Assembly (NCBI GenBank): GCA_964501265.1
Contig: CAZCSK010000023.1
Location: 1-35,578 of the forward strand
Direction of reading: 5' to 3'
Origin: CAZCSK01 sp964501265
GTDB lineage: Bacteria > Actinomycetota > CADDZG01 > JAHWKV01
Length of the DNA: 35,578 nucleotides
In this document: positions 29,615 through 35,578 of the stretch, in pieces
How positions within the stretch are numbered: the stretch's first letter is position 1
How the letters are laid out: every line of letters starts with the position of its first letter
Position numbers and translations under genes: made by a program
Notes under the pieces: generated by a model
The model's input: only the letters and a program-made list of their open reading frames with translations
Told to the model about the DNA's origin: nothing
Database searches by the model: none

Positions 29615-30371
29615 TCCGACGTCGGTAGGCATACCTATCGCATTCTTGGCCGGAGTGGTTTCTTTTCTCTCGCCTTGCGTCCTGCCGATTCTCCCCGGAT
29701 ACCTTGCGTACATTGGGTCTATGGCGGTTGGGGCGGGGGCCGGGGCCGGGGCCGGGGCCGAGCCGCGGCCCCTCGATGGAAGACGCCTTTTGCCGCCAGT
29801 TGGCCTGTTCGTTCTGGGATTTGGGACCGTCTTTGTCGTGCTCGGCATGACGGCAAGTCTGCTGGGAACATTTCTCGCGTCGCACCAATCGGTCATAACC
29901 AAGGTGGCCGGAGCTCTCATCGTTTTCATGGGGCTTGCGTTCATGGGGCTCATCCCCATCCCGTTTCTCTCGATGGAAAAGCGCTTTCAAATGCGAGCCG
30001 GCAAGACCCTGGCGGGCAACTATCTAATGGGCACGGCTTTCGGGTTTGGATGGACTCCCTGCATCGGCCCAACATTGGGTGCGACGTTGCTGATCGCGTC
30101 GCAGGCGCATACCGCCAGCCGTGGAGCCCTCCTGCTAGCGGTCTACTCGCTGGGGCTGGGGATCCCCTTCATCCTCGCAGCGCTCGGTGTCTCGAAAATC
30201 AGCAGAACACTCGCTTTCGTCCGGAGACACCAGCGAGCGGTGATGGGTTTGGGAGGCGTGATGCTGGTAGCGTTCGGGACGCTGATGCTGTTCGACAAAG
30301 TTTTTGTGCTTTCGAGTTTCATTCAGAAGTGGATGCAGTCGGTGGGACTCGGAGGCTTGGTCGGGATATAG
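29601..30371 (+). CDS. ccdA: CcdA-type thiol:disulfide transporter (cytochrome c biogenesis)
   Basis: A six-helix membrane protein that carries reducing equivalents from cytoplasmic thioredoxin to extracytoplasmic apocytochrome or other thiols. The two redox Cys motifs are present: SFLSPCVLPILPGYL in helix 1 and GWTPCIGPTLG in helix 4. A Gly-Ala repeat in the first loop (GAGAGAGAGA) comes from a GGGGCC tandem repeat. Start is uncertain: GTG at 29601 gives a family-like N-terminus; GTG at 29571 is possible and would overlap the previous gene more. It is consistent with the c-type cytochrome operon at 31858-35578. Confidence 0.9.
   Translation: MALADPTSVGIPIAFLAGVVSFLSPCVLPILPGYLAYIGSMAVGAGAGAGAGAEPRPLDGRRLLPPVGLFVLGFGTVFVVLGMTASLLGTFLASHQSVITKVAGALIVFMGLAFMGLIPIPFLSMEKRFQMRAGKTLAGNYLMGTAFGFGWTPCIGPTLGATLLIASQAHTASRGALLLAVYSLGLGIPFILAALGVSKISRTLAFVRRHQRAVMGLGGVMLVAFGTLMLFDKVFVLSSFIQKWMQSVGLGGLVGI
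29730..29760. repeat. GGGGCC hexanucleotide tandem repeat within ccdA
   Basis: About four and a half copies of GGGGCC in tandem, encoding alternating Gly-Ala in a loop of CcdA. The G-rich plus strand has four or more G4 runs and could form a quadruplex. Copy number is likely to vary between strains. Confidence 0.8.
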
Positions 30372-30382
30372 GAAGGTTCGCC

Positions 30383-30961
30383 ATGGACTTGATGAAGTGG
30401 ATAATCGCCCAGCACCGGGGTGTGCGCGGGGCGTTCAACGCGAGTGTTTCCAGCATGGTGACGCCCGATCAAATGAAGTTGCGACCCGGCGACGAAGGCA
30501 ATTCGATTGCCTGGGTGATGTGGCACATGGCGCGCACGGAGGACGTGATCATAAATGCAATCGTTCGCGGCCAGCCACAGTTGCTCGACCAAGATGCGTG
30601 GGCCGCGAAGATCGGTTTCGAGGATCAAAGAATAGGGACGGGCTTTGGCGACGTCGAGGTCGAGGACTTCGGCAAGGCCGTCGACGTGGTCGCTCTGGAT
30701 TTGTATTGGCAAGCTGTCGCGGAGTCAACCACCGCGTGGTTGAAGTCGATCGACCCTGCGCGATTGGACGAAGTGCCCGACATCGATGCCGTATCCGCCG
30801 GCCTGCCGGACGGAACTTTTGGTGCCAACAACGCCGGGCTCCAATTTTGGGGAAGTTCTTCCGCGGGGAGGTTGATCGGAGGACCCGTCATCAGCCACGG
30901 ATACATGCACGTGGGAGAGATGATGACGATTCGCAGTCGGTTTGGAGCGCTCTGGCTTTGA
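30383..30961 (+). CDS. DinB-like (YfiT/DUF664) protein
   Basis: A 192-aa four-helix-bundle protein with the DinB pattern: the first helix LMKWIIAQHRGVRGAFNASVSSM, then S-I-A-W-V-M-W-H-M-A-R-T-E-D carrying the first metal His, and the C-terminal HGYMHVGEMMTIRSRFG with further His. Members include metal-dependent thiol (mycothiol, bacillithiol) transferases, and many are of unknown role. ATG at 30383 has GGAAGG upstream. Its stop overlaps the TTG of the glutaredoxin-like gene (TTGA). Confidence 0.82.
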   Translation: MDLMKWIIAQHRGVRGAFNASVSSMVTPDQMKLRPGDEGNSIAWVMWHMARTEDVIINAIVRGQPQLLDQDAWAAKIGFEDQRIGTGFGDVEVEDFGKAVDVVALDLYWQAVAESTTAWLKSIDPARLDEVPDIDAVSAGLPDGTFGANNAGLQFWGSSSAGRLIGGPVISHGYMHVGEMMTIRSRFGALWL

Positions 30962-31176
30962 TCGTGCTCTTCAGCCGTCCGCGGTGTCCGCTGTGCGACA
31001 AGGCTCGGTCGGTACTGGTGCAGGCCTCCATCGAGTTCGATGAGATAGACGTGACAGGTGACTCTGAGCTGGAGGCCGAATTCGGGATGTTCGTTCCGGT
31101 TGTTGAAGTCGACGGCGCAACGATCTTTCATGCGGGAATGGATGAGTCGGAGTTACCCGAGTTGATAAACGGATGA
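30958..31176 (+). CDS. Glutaredoxin-like protein (Glutaredoxin_2/DUF836 type)
   Basis: A 72-aa thioredoxin-fold protein: I-V-L-F-S-R-P-R-C-P-L-C-D-K-A-R has the CxxC redox motif, then IEFDEIDVTGD and FVPVVEVDG with the cis-Pro. TTG at 30958 overlaps the DinB stop and gives the expected family N-terminus. Its stop overlaps the rex ATG (ATGA). A glutaredoxin-like gene before rex is, from recall, common in actinobacteria. Confidence 0.85.
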   Translation: MIVLFSRPRCPLCDKARSVLVQASIEFDEIDVTGDSELEAEFGMFVPVVEVDGATIFHAGMDESELPELING

Positions 31177-31826
31177 ATTCTCGTCTGATCCCCGATGCGA
31201 CGGTGGGCCGGCTGCCCATCTATTTGCGCGCCCTGTTCGACGTGCTTGCGGATCGCGGCTCCACAGTTTCATCGGAAACTTTGGCTCGCCTTTCAGGCGT
31301 CAATGCCGCCCAGGTTCGCAAGGACCTTTCTTATCTTGGAACCTATGGGACACGTGGAGTCGGTTACGACGTGCGGTATTTGATGGTCCAGATTTCAAGA
31401 GAGCTAGGCTTGACGCAGGATTGGCCAGTTGCGATCATCGGGTTCGGAAACCTCGGCCATGCTCTGATGAATTACAAAGGGTTTGCCGAGCGTGGGTTCC
31501 ACGTTGTCGCGGTGTTCGACACCGAGAAGTCCAAGATCGGGGAGAAAGCCGGCATTCTCATCGTGCAACACATCGATGAGCTATCTGTCGTCGCCGAATC
31601 GCAGGAGATCGCAATCGCGATCATCGCCACCCCCGCTCTGGCTGCGCAGGACGTTGCCGATCAAGTGGTGGAAGCAGGAATCACCTCGATATTGAACTTC
31701 GCTCCGTGCATCATCAACGTCCCTGCAGAGGTATCTGTGCGCAAAGTGGACTTGTCAATGGAATTGCAGATTCTGTCCTTCTACGAGCAGAGGACTAAAG
31801 AATCACCGGTCGCTAGAAGGTCTTAG
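31173..31826 (+). CDS. rex: Redox-sensing transcriptional repressor Rex
   Basis: A 217-aa Rex: N-terminal winged helix (about 10-75) with L-P-I-Y-L-R-A-L and the recognition part SGVNAAQVRKDLSYLGTYGTRGVGYDV, then the NAD(H)-binding Rossmann domain with I-I-G-F-G-N-L-G-H-A-L and VAVFDTEKSKIG, and a C-terminal swapped helix (MELQILSFYEQR). It represses respiratory and fermentative genes when NADH/NAD is low and lets go when NADH rises. The promoter of the neighbouring bc-type operon lies outside the window, so no Rex operator could be sought there. Confidence 0.97.
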   Translation: MNSRLIPDATVGRLPIYLRALFDVLADRGSTVSSETLARLSGVNAAQVRKDLSYLGTYGTRGVGYDVRYLMVQISRELGLTQDWPVAIIGFGNLGHALMNYKGFAERGFHVVAVFDTEKSKIGEKAGILIVQHIDELSVVAESQEIAIAIIATPALAAQDVADQVVEAGITSILNFAPCIINVPAEVSVRKVDLSMELQILSFYEQRTKESPVARRS

Positions 31827-31857
31827 CGAGACAGTGACTGCCTCCAGGCCCGGCGTC

Positions 31858-32850
31858 TCACGCGGAAACTGGAACCTTCTTAGCGGCTCTTTCGGTGTTT
31901 CGCAGGCCCATCATGTGAAGCGCGAAAAGAATTAGGCTGACGACCAAATAAACCACCGCCGGCGTTCTCACCGAGCCTCGCACGCGCACCGCCACAACTT
32001 CTACGGGGTCGGGTGAGGACGGCTGGCCGGTGACATCGATGACGGCGAAGTTTACGTCAGGTTTGATCTTGTCCCCGATGCGGAATCCGAACGCGATCAG
32101 CTTGCCAGCTTTGTCCGCCCTCAATTCAACGGTTCCCGATGCCGACTTGACTGACATCATCGCGTCGCCGATGGAAACACGGTCGCCTGGTTTGGTCAAA
32201 AACGCAGATACTTTTCCATCCTGGAGACCGCCCAACTTGCCTGCATTCATCACGTCTGTTGGCACGGCACGCCCGACGGCGACGATAGACTTCTTGCCAT
32301 CCACAGTGGCTTCGCGCATGCGAACTTCTGTCGTCTGAAACTTACCGGCGACCAACTCGACATCGCCCTGTACCTGTTCGGCCACGTCTTCTCGAATGCC
32401 CGGTACCGGGCTTACGGCGCCGAGAACGAGCGATTCCATCACAGGCTTGACGGTTTCCAGCTCCTTTTGGGTGCTCTCGCCTTTGCCAGATCTCAAGTCA
32501 GCCAAAACGCCTTTTAGGCTCGGGACTATCCAATCGCCATCGGGATAGTCGGACACGTCAAAGTTGCCGAATTCAGATTCAACGGTTGAAAGGGCTCTCC
32601 CCGTTCCGATTGCATGCCAGGTCGTGTCTTCGCCGAGCTTTCCGACGAAGCCCTCGGCGCCCTTGGGTCCAAGGGCGGTCGTGAACCAAATGAGCGACAA
32701 TAAGATCATGACTCCGAAGAAAGACGAGGCGGTTACGAAGTAACCCATCCGCACGCCGAGGATCATCGAAGTGAGCAGCCAAACACTCCCGATGAAAACC
32801 ACGACCATCGTAAGAAAAGCAGCCAACCCTTTCAAGAAAACCGGATCCAC
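31858..32850 (-). CDS. Membrane protein with lipoyl-like domain, last gene of the bc operon
   Basis: A 330-aa protein of unknown function. Two N-terminal transmembrane helices (residues about 7-30 and 36-60), an about 90-residue extracytoplasmic or cytoplasmic part (FDVSDYPDGDWIVPSLKGVLADL), then a barrel-sandwich segment resembling biotinyl/lipoyl domains (VSAFLTKPGDRVSIGDAMMSVKSASGTVELRADKAGKLIAFGFRIGDKIKP) and a C-terminal helix (PAVVYLVVSLILFALHMMGL). The modifiable Lys of true lipoyl domains is not obvious. The GTG start overlaps the cytochrome c stop by one base. Position suggests an assembly factor or accessory subunit of the complex. Confidence 0.75.
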   Translation of the reverse strand: MDPVFLKGLAAFLTMVVVFIGSVWLLTSMILGVRMGYFVTASSFFGVMILLSLIWFTTALGPKGAEGFVGKLGEDTTWHAIGTGRALSTVESEFGNFDVSDYPDGDWIVPSLKGVLADLRSGKGESTQKELETVKPVMESLVLGAVSPVPGIREDVAEQVQGDVELVAGKFQTTEVRMREATVDGKKSIVAVGRAVPTDVMNAGKLGGLQDGKVSAFLTKPGDRVSIGDAMMSVKSASGTVELRADKAGKLIAFGFRIGDKIKPDVNFAVIDVTGQPSSPDPVEVVAVRVRGSVRTPAVVYLVVSLILFALHMMGLRNTERAAKKVPVSA

Positions 32851-33767
32851 TATAGCGACCTTTCGTACTCGACCACTAAACGGATCTGTTCGTCGTTAAG
32901 GGTTCCGCCCCAAGCTGGCATTAATCCGGTCCCCTTGCCCGACTTGCCGTAAGGGCTGGCCTTTGAGCCATTCTTGACGAACGCGATGTGATCCTCGATG
33001 TTGGGGAACTGACGGGTCTCAGAGCCCCCGGTCATCGAAGGACCGGATGCCCCCGTTCCACCTATGCCATGACACGAAGAGCAGAATTCGGAGAAGATCT
33101 GCTGCCCCGTCGCTCCCTGGTTGACTTCGGGCTTTCTTTGAATCGAGAAAATCCAGTTCACAACGTCATTGATCTCCTGCTCGGTGAGAGGCCCGCCGAA
33201 CTTGTTTCCCCAGGTAGGCATGTCGGTGCCCGGCCGGCCGCGCTCGATCGTCTCGTAAATGAATGTACGCGCGTCCTTGAAACCGGGCGGCGCCTTCTCG
33301 TATCGGGAAAAAACCGTCTGCAACTCCGGAACCTTTACCTTGGACTTTGTCCCGGTTGCCGGATTCAAGAAGTCGTTCTCTCCGCCCTCGGCCTTGACTC
33401 CGTGACATTGCGCACACTCTTTGCCCGAAAGGTTCTGATCGCCCGTTACGGGATCGGTTCGAAGCGCGAAGTACTTGCCCCCACGCTCGATCGATTCCGC
33501 GGCGAACTCTTCCTCTTTGGCGATCATTCGACCCGGCTCGGCAAGCCAGTAGACGGGCAGGAAGATTGCAAAAAAGAGGGCAACGATGAAGCCGTTGCGG
33601 ATGATCTTCGTGAGACGTTCCGACTCGAGCACTTCGTCGGTGTCTCCGGGACGAAGCGCCGGAGGAATACGGTCCGGCCCCTTGCTCCGGGGGGCCCTGC
33701 GGAAAATAACGAGTGCCGCAAATATGGCGAAACCGGCAAGGACGATTGCTATAGCGAATTGGCGCAT
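32850..33767 (-). CDS. Membrane-bound diheme cytochrome c (QcrC-like)
   Basis: An N-terminal helix (FAIAIVLAGFAIFAALVIF) and a second helix (IIRNGFIVALFFAIFLPVYWLA), then two cytochrome c domains: C-A-Q-C-H (GKECAQCHGVKAEGG) and C-S-S-C-H (FSEFCSSCHGIGGTG). Axial Met candidates are GTDMPTWG and GLMPAWGG. The length is 305 aa. It would accept electrons from the Rieske protein and pass them to a terminal oxidase, as QcrC does. Haem attachment would use the thiol-reducing pathway that includes CcdA at 29601-30371. It lies 10 nt after the Rieske gene. Confidence 0.92.
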   Translation of the reverse strand: MRQFAIAIVLAGFAIFAALVIFRRAPRSKGPDRIPPALRPGDTDEVLESERLTKIIRNGFIVALFFAIFLPVYWLAEPGRMIAKEEEFAAESIERGGKYFALRTDPVTGDQNLSGKECAQCHGVKAEGGENDFLNPATGTKSKVKVPELQTVFSRYEKAPPGFKDARTFIYETIERGRPGTDMPTWGNKFGGPLTEQEINDVVNWIFSIQRKPEVNQGATGQQIFSEFCSSCHGIGGTGASGPSMTGGSETRQFPNIEDHIAFVKNGSKASPYGKSGKGTGLMPAWGGTLNDEQIRLVVEYERSL

Positions 33768-33777
33768 TACGTTTCAA

Positions 33778-34584
33778 TCAACCTTCTCGAACGTCGACGC
33801 AGTGGATGCCCTCCGGTTGGGGTTGGGAAGTGATTGTGCCTCGCGGGGCTCCCTCGATGATCAGGGAAGTGTCGACGATCAACTTGCCGTCGACGATCTC
33901 GGTTCGAAACTGGTCCAGGCTGCGCGGCGCAGGTCCGTCACGGTACTCACCGTTGACCGAGTACTTCGAGCCGTGGCACGGGCACTCAAACCATTTGGCG
34001 CTTGCACACCATGGAACGCTACAACCCAGATGAACGCACTTTCGGTAAAGGGCGACAAAGCCCGATGTGCCGGCGTTGGACGCCCTGTACGCCGGAATCT
34101 TGTTGGCATCGGCAGGATCGCCCTCGAATAATGCGATGTAGAACCTTCCGTCCGGGATGAACTTAGGATCGCGGGCTGCTGCGATCTCCTTTCGTATGTC
34201 CTCGGCTTCGCCGACGGTGATCTTGGCTCCGAATCCGCCCCGCAGTCTGGGGTATAAAAAGTCGAGTGACGCGAGCCCGAACTGACCTAGGCCTACTAGA
34301 AGAGTTCCCCCCAAGAATCGGTTCAGCAGTTTGCGTCGCGAAACATCCTTGACGTCCTCGGCCCCGCGCCTGCGGACCCGCGGCTCCGGTGTGTTCAGTT
34401 CCCGAACGTAGTCCGGCCCGCCGGGGGCCGCCTTGGAAGCGGACAACACTTCCTCTTTCTCCGGCAAAGGCACTCCCATGTCGTGGCGCCGCATCTTCGG
34501 AGCGAGGGCCGTGTATGCCATGAAGGCGGCCCACGCTGCAACTGATGCGATGACCACGAGAAGTGCGAGAACGTTAGGGCTCAT
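33778..34584 (-). CDS. Rieske iron-sulfur protein of the bc-type complex
   Basis: The 2Fe-2S ligands are clear: C-V-H-L-G-C and C-P-C-H-G-S-K-Y with the extra disulfide Cys, followed by GPAPRSLDQF. An N-terminal helix (residues 5-25) and a second hydrophobic segment after the Tat-like S-R-R-K-L-L-N (LGGTLLVGLGQFGLASLDFL) indicate two membrane passages. Twin-arginine use is typical of Rieske proteins because the cluster is inserted before export. The length is 268 aa. ATG at 34584 overlaps the cytochrome b stop (ATGA). Confidence 0.94.
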   Translation of the reverse strand: MSPNVLALLVVIASVAAWAAFMAYTALAPKMRRHDMGVPLPEKEEVLSASKAAPGGPDYVRELNTPEPRVRRRGAEDVKDVSRRKLLNRFLGGTLLVGLGQFGLASLDFLYPRLRGGFGAKITVGEAEDIRKEIAAARDPKFIPDGRFYIALFEGDPADANKIPAYRASNAGTSGFVALYRKCVHLGCSVPWCASAKWFECPCHGSKYSVNGEYRDGPAPRSLDQFRTEIVDGKLIVDTSLIIEGAPRGTITSQPQPEGIHCVDVREG

Positions 34585-35471
34585 AGTTCGAAGAATATCC
34601 CCGCGTCCCACGGATACACGAAGTTAAAGCCCGGACCCCTAAAGATCGATCCGAGAATCACAAGGATGGCGTTGAACAGCAAGAAAAATGTGAACAAGAC
34701 AATTGCCAGCTTGCGGTCATTCGGTTTCGTCGACGGATTGCGATCGATGTAGGGGGCCGCCATGAGGCCGAGGATGATCCACTGAGGGATCGTCACTCCA
34801 GCTATCTGCGGGTGGAAGTACCGAAGCAATTCCTGAAGACCAAGGAAGTACCAAGGCGCTTTCGATGGGTTCGGCGTCACATTGATGTTCGCAAGTTCTC
34901 GGAACGTGGCATCAACGAAGGTTGAGAACAGCACCAAGAACGCAGTCACGGCAAGGATGGCCAGGAACTCCGAAGCCATGAGGTGTGGCCACACATTCAC
35001 GCGGTCCATCGGCTCCTTCTCAACCCGCTGAATAGCCTCGGGCTTAACGACAGCAAGCAGCCGCTGAATCCGCTCCGGAGTGAGATTCCCATTGCCAGCC
35101 GCAGGCTTGGTCGCCACGGCAACAGGGGCCGCAACTGTTTTGGTTTGAGGTACAAGAGGAGCGACAGGGGCAGATTGACCAGGCGACTCTCCGGCCCCTG
35201 AAACGTCTTGGGGAACATGGGTAGGGCCGGTGTCGGTTCTCGGAGCCTGGGCGACTGCCCCTGTCGCGGGGTCGCCTCTCGGAGCCGGCGTGGCCGCATC
35301 CACCGCGGGAGGCGCGGGAGGGGCGGGAGCCGCCGGGGTTTCGCCGCCTTCGGCCTTGCGGGCACGGAACCGTGCCGCCTTCGCGCGGCCCTCAGCCACA
35401 GGCGGCGAGGAGCCCTTTGCCTGTTCTTCAGCCAGGATTCGCTCGTAAACTTGGTCGGGCGTTTCAGCCAT
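34581..35471 (-). CDS. Cytochrome b C-terminal half (subunit IV-like) with Ala/Pro-rich extension
   Basis: The C-terminal about 160 residues match cytochrome b/b6f subunit IV: DRVNVWPHLMASEFLAILAVTAFLVLFSTF, then NPSKAPWYFLGLQELLRYFHP, where PWYFLG replaces the Qo-site PEWY of mitochondrial cytochrome b, and three helices ending VLGSIFRGPGFNFVYPWD. The first about 130 residues are an unusual cytoplasmic extension rich in Ala, Pro and charged residues (VYERILAEEQAKG..., APAPPAPPA), absent from ordinary subunit IV. The gene follows the cytochrome b N-terminal half by 9 nt, so the b subunit is split as in b6f and menaquinol:cytochrome c reductases of Gram-positives. Confidence 0.9.
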   Translation of the reverse strand: MAETPDQVYERILAEEQAKGSSPPVAEGRAKAARFRARKAEGGETPAAPAPPAPPAVDAATPAPRGDPATGAVAQAPRTDTGPTHVPQDVSGAGESPGQSAPVAPLVPQTKTVAAPVAVATKPAAGNGNLTPERIQRLLAVVKPEAIQRVEKEPMDRVNVWPHLMASEFLAILAVTAFLVLFSTFVDATFRELANINVTPNPSKAPWYFLGLQELLRYFHPQIAGVTIPQWIILGLMAAPYIDRNPSTKPNDRKLAIVLFTFFLLFNAILVILGSIFRGPGFNFVYPWDAGIFFEL

Positions 35472-35480
35472 TACGGATCC

Positions 35481-35578
35481 TCATAGCGGTCCCGAAATGC
35501 CGCCGTCCTTGCGGACTCTCCAAAAGTGGACCGACATCTGGAGAAGTATGACGAAAGGAAGCGCCAGAACGTGCAACG
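35481..35578 (-). CDS. Cytochrome b N-terminal half (b6-like), partial
   Basis: The last 31 codons of a gene that continues past the window end: L-H-V-L-A-L-P-F-V-I-L-L-Q-M-S-V-H-F-W-R-V-R-K-D-G-G-I-S-G-P-L then TGA. H-V-L-x-L-P at the start of the last helix and H-F-W-R-V-R-K-D-G-G-I-S are typical of the end of cytochrome b6-type subunits, where the first His is a haem ligand. It is the gene upstream of the subunit-IV half in the same operon. Confidence 0.85.
   Translation of the reverse strand, partial: LHVLALPFVILLQMSVHFWRVRKDGGISGPL

Noticed and set aside
32850..35578. Rex operator within the bc operon
   Set aside because: No TTGTGAA-N6-TTCACAA-like palindrome was seen between the genes; the operon promoter is beyond the window.

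Overview
The window looks like a chromosomal stretch from a deep-branching or uncultivated actinomycete (Actinomycetota). The evidence is family content: a Rex repressor, a 33-residue AURKAIP1/COX24-type ribosomal protein (bS22), a galE2-like SDR overlapping a PlsC-type acyltransferase (an arrangement I recall around Rv0500B-Rv0502 in mycobacteria), VapBC modules, and several genes that look leaderless with a -10 box about 7 nt before the ATG. A split, b6f-like cytochrome b is unusual for classical actinobacteria, so I would not place it in a well-known order. No tRNA, rRNA or CRISPR array was seen.

Bases 1-976 hold no credible protein gene. They carry two tandem copies of a large structured RNA that I do not recognise. 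Each copy is closed by a long terminal helix, contains one (copy A) or two (copy B) versions of a 123-nt inner domain whose helices show compensatory changes, and ends in a second long hairpin. Copy A is followed by a U-run. Copy B starts exactly where a good -35/-10 promoter predicts. Next to it are a class II Fic AMP transferase and a winged-helix/nucleotidyltransferase protein. This is the most novel part of the window.

Bases 2786-12926 are a type IV pilus region, mostly on the minus strand: a PilX-like protein, three minor prepilins, the major pilin PilA and the platform protein PilC. The pilA leader has a perfect sigma-28 promoter (TAAA-N15-GCCGATAA) followed by a complete c-di-GMP-I (GEMM) riboswitch, so pilin synthesis appears to be tied to both the motility/development sigma factor and c-di-GMP. 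Two plus-strand accessory modules, an RHH/PIN toxin-antitoxin pair and a solitary TnpB with a candidate omega RNA, lie between pilA and pilC. A proline dehydrogenase lies at the left edge of the pilus cluster and an aldehyde dehydrogenase of the P5C/semialdehyde type at the right edge.

Bases 14583-31826 are mainly housekeeping: an O-antigen-ligase-like membrane protein, an SDR, then a tight operon of a Clp1/Grc3-like P-loop kinase, bS22, an alpha/beta hydrolase lipoprotein and a SAM hydroxide adenosyltransferase. A VapBC pair follows (the toxin lacks one of the usual PIN acidic residues), then a cupredoxin/DUF2330/membrane group, the epimerase/acyltransferase pair, a receiver-only response regulator behind a TIM-barrel isomerase, a secreted CAP-domain protein, an acyl-CoA ligase, CcdA, a DinB-like protein, a glutaredoxin-like protein and Rex.

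Bases 31858-35578 (minus strand) are a cytochrome bc/b6f-type operon: the end of cytochrome b (N-terminal half), a subunit-IV-like half with a long Ala/Pro extension, a Rieske protein, a diheme cytochrome c, and a membrane protein with a lipoyl-like domain that may be an undescribed accessory subunit. Rex, ending next to this operon, and CcdA (haem/thiol delivery) fit a respiratory theme.
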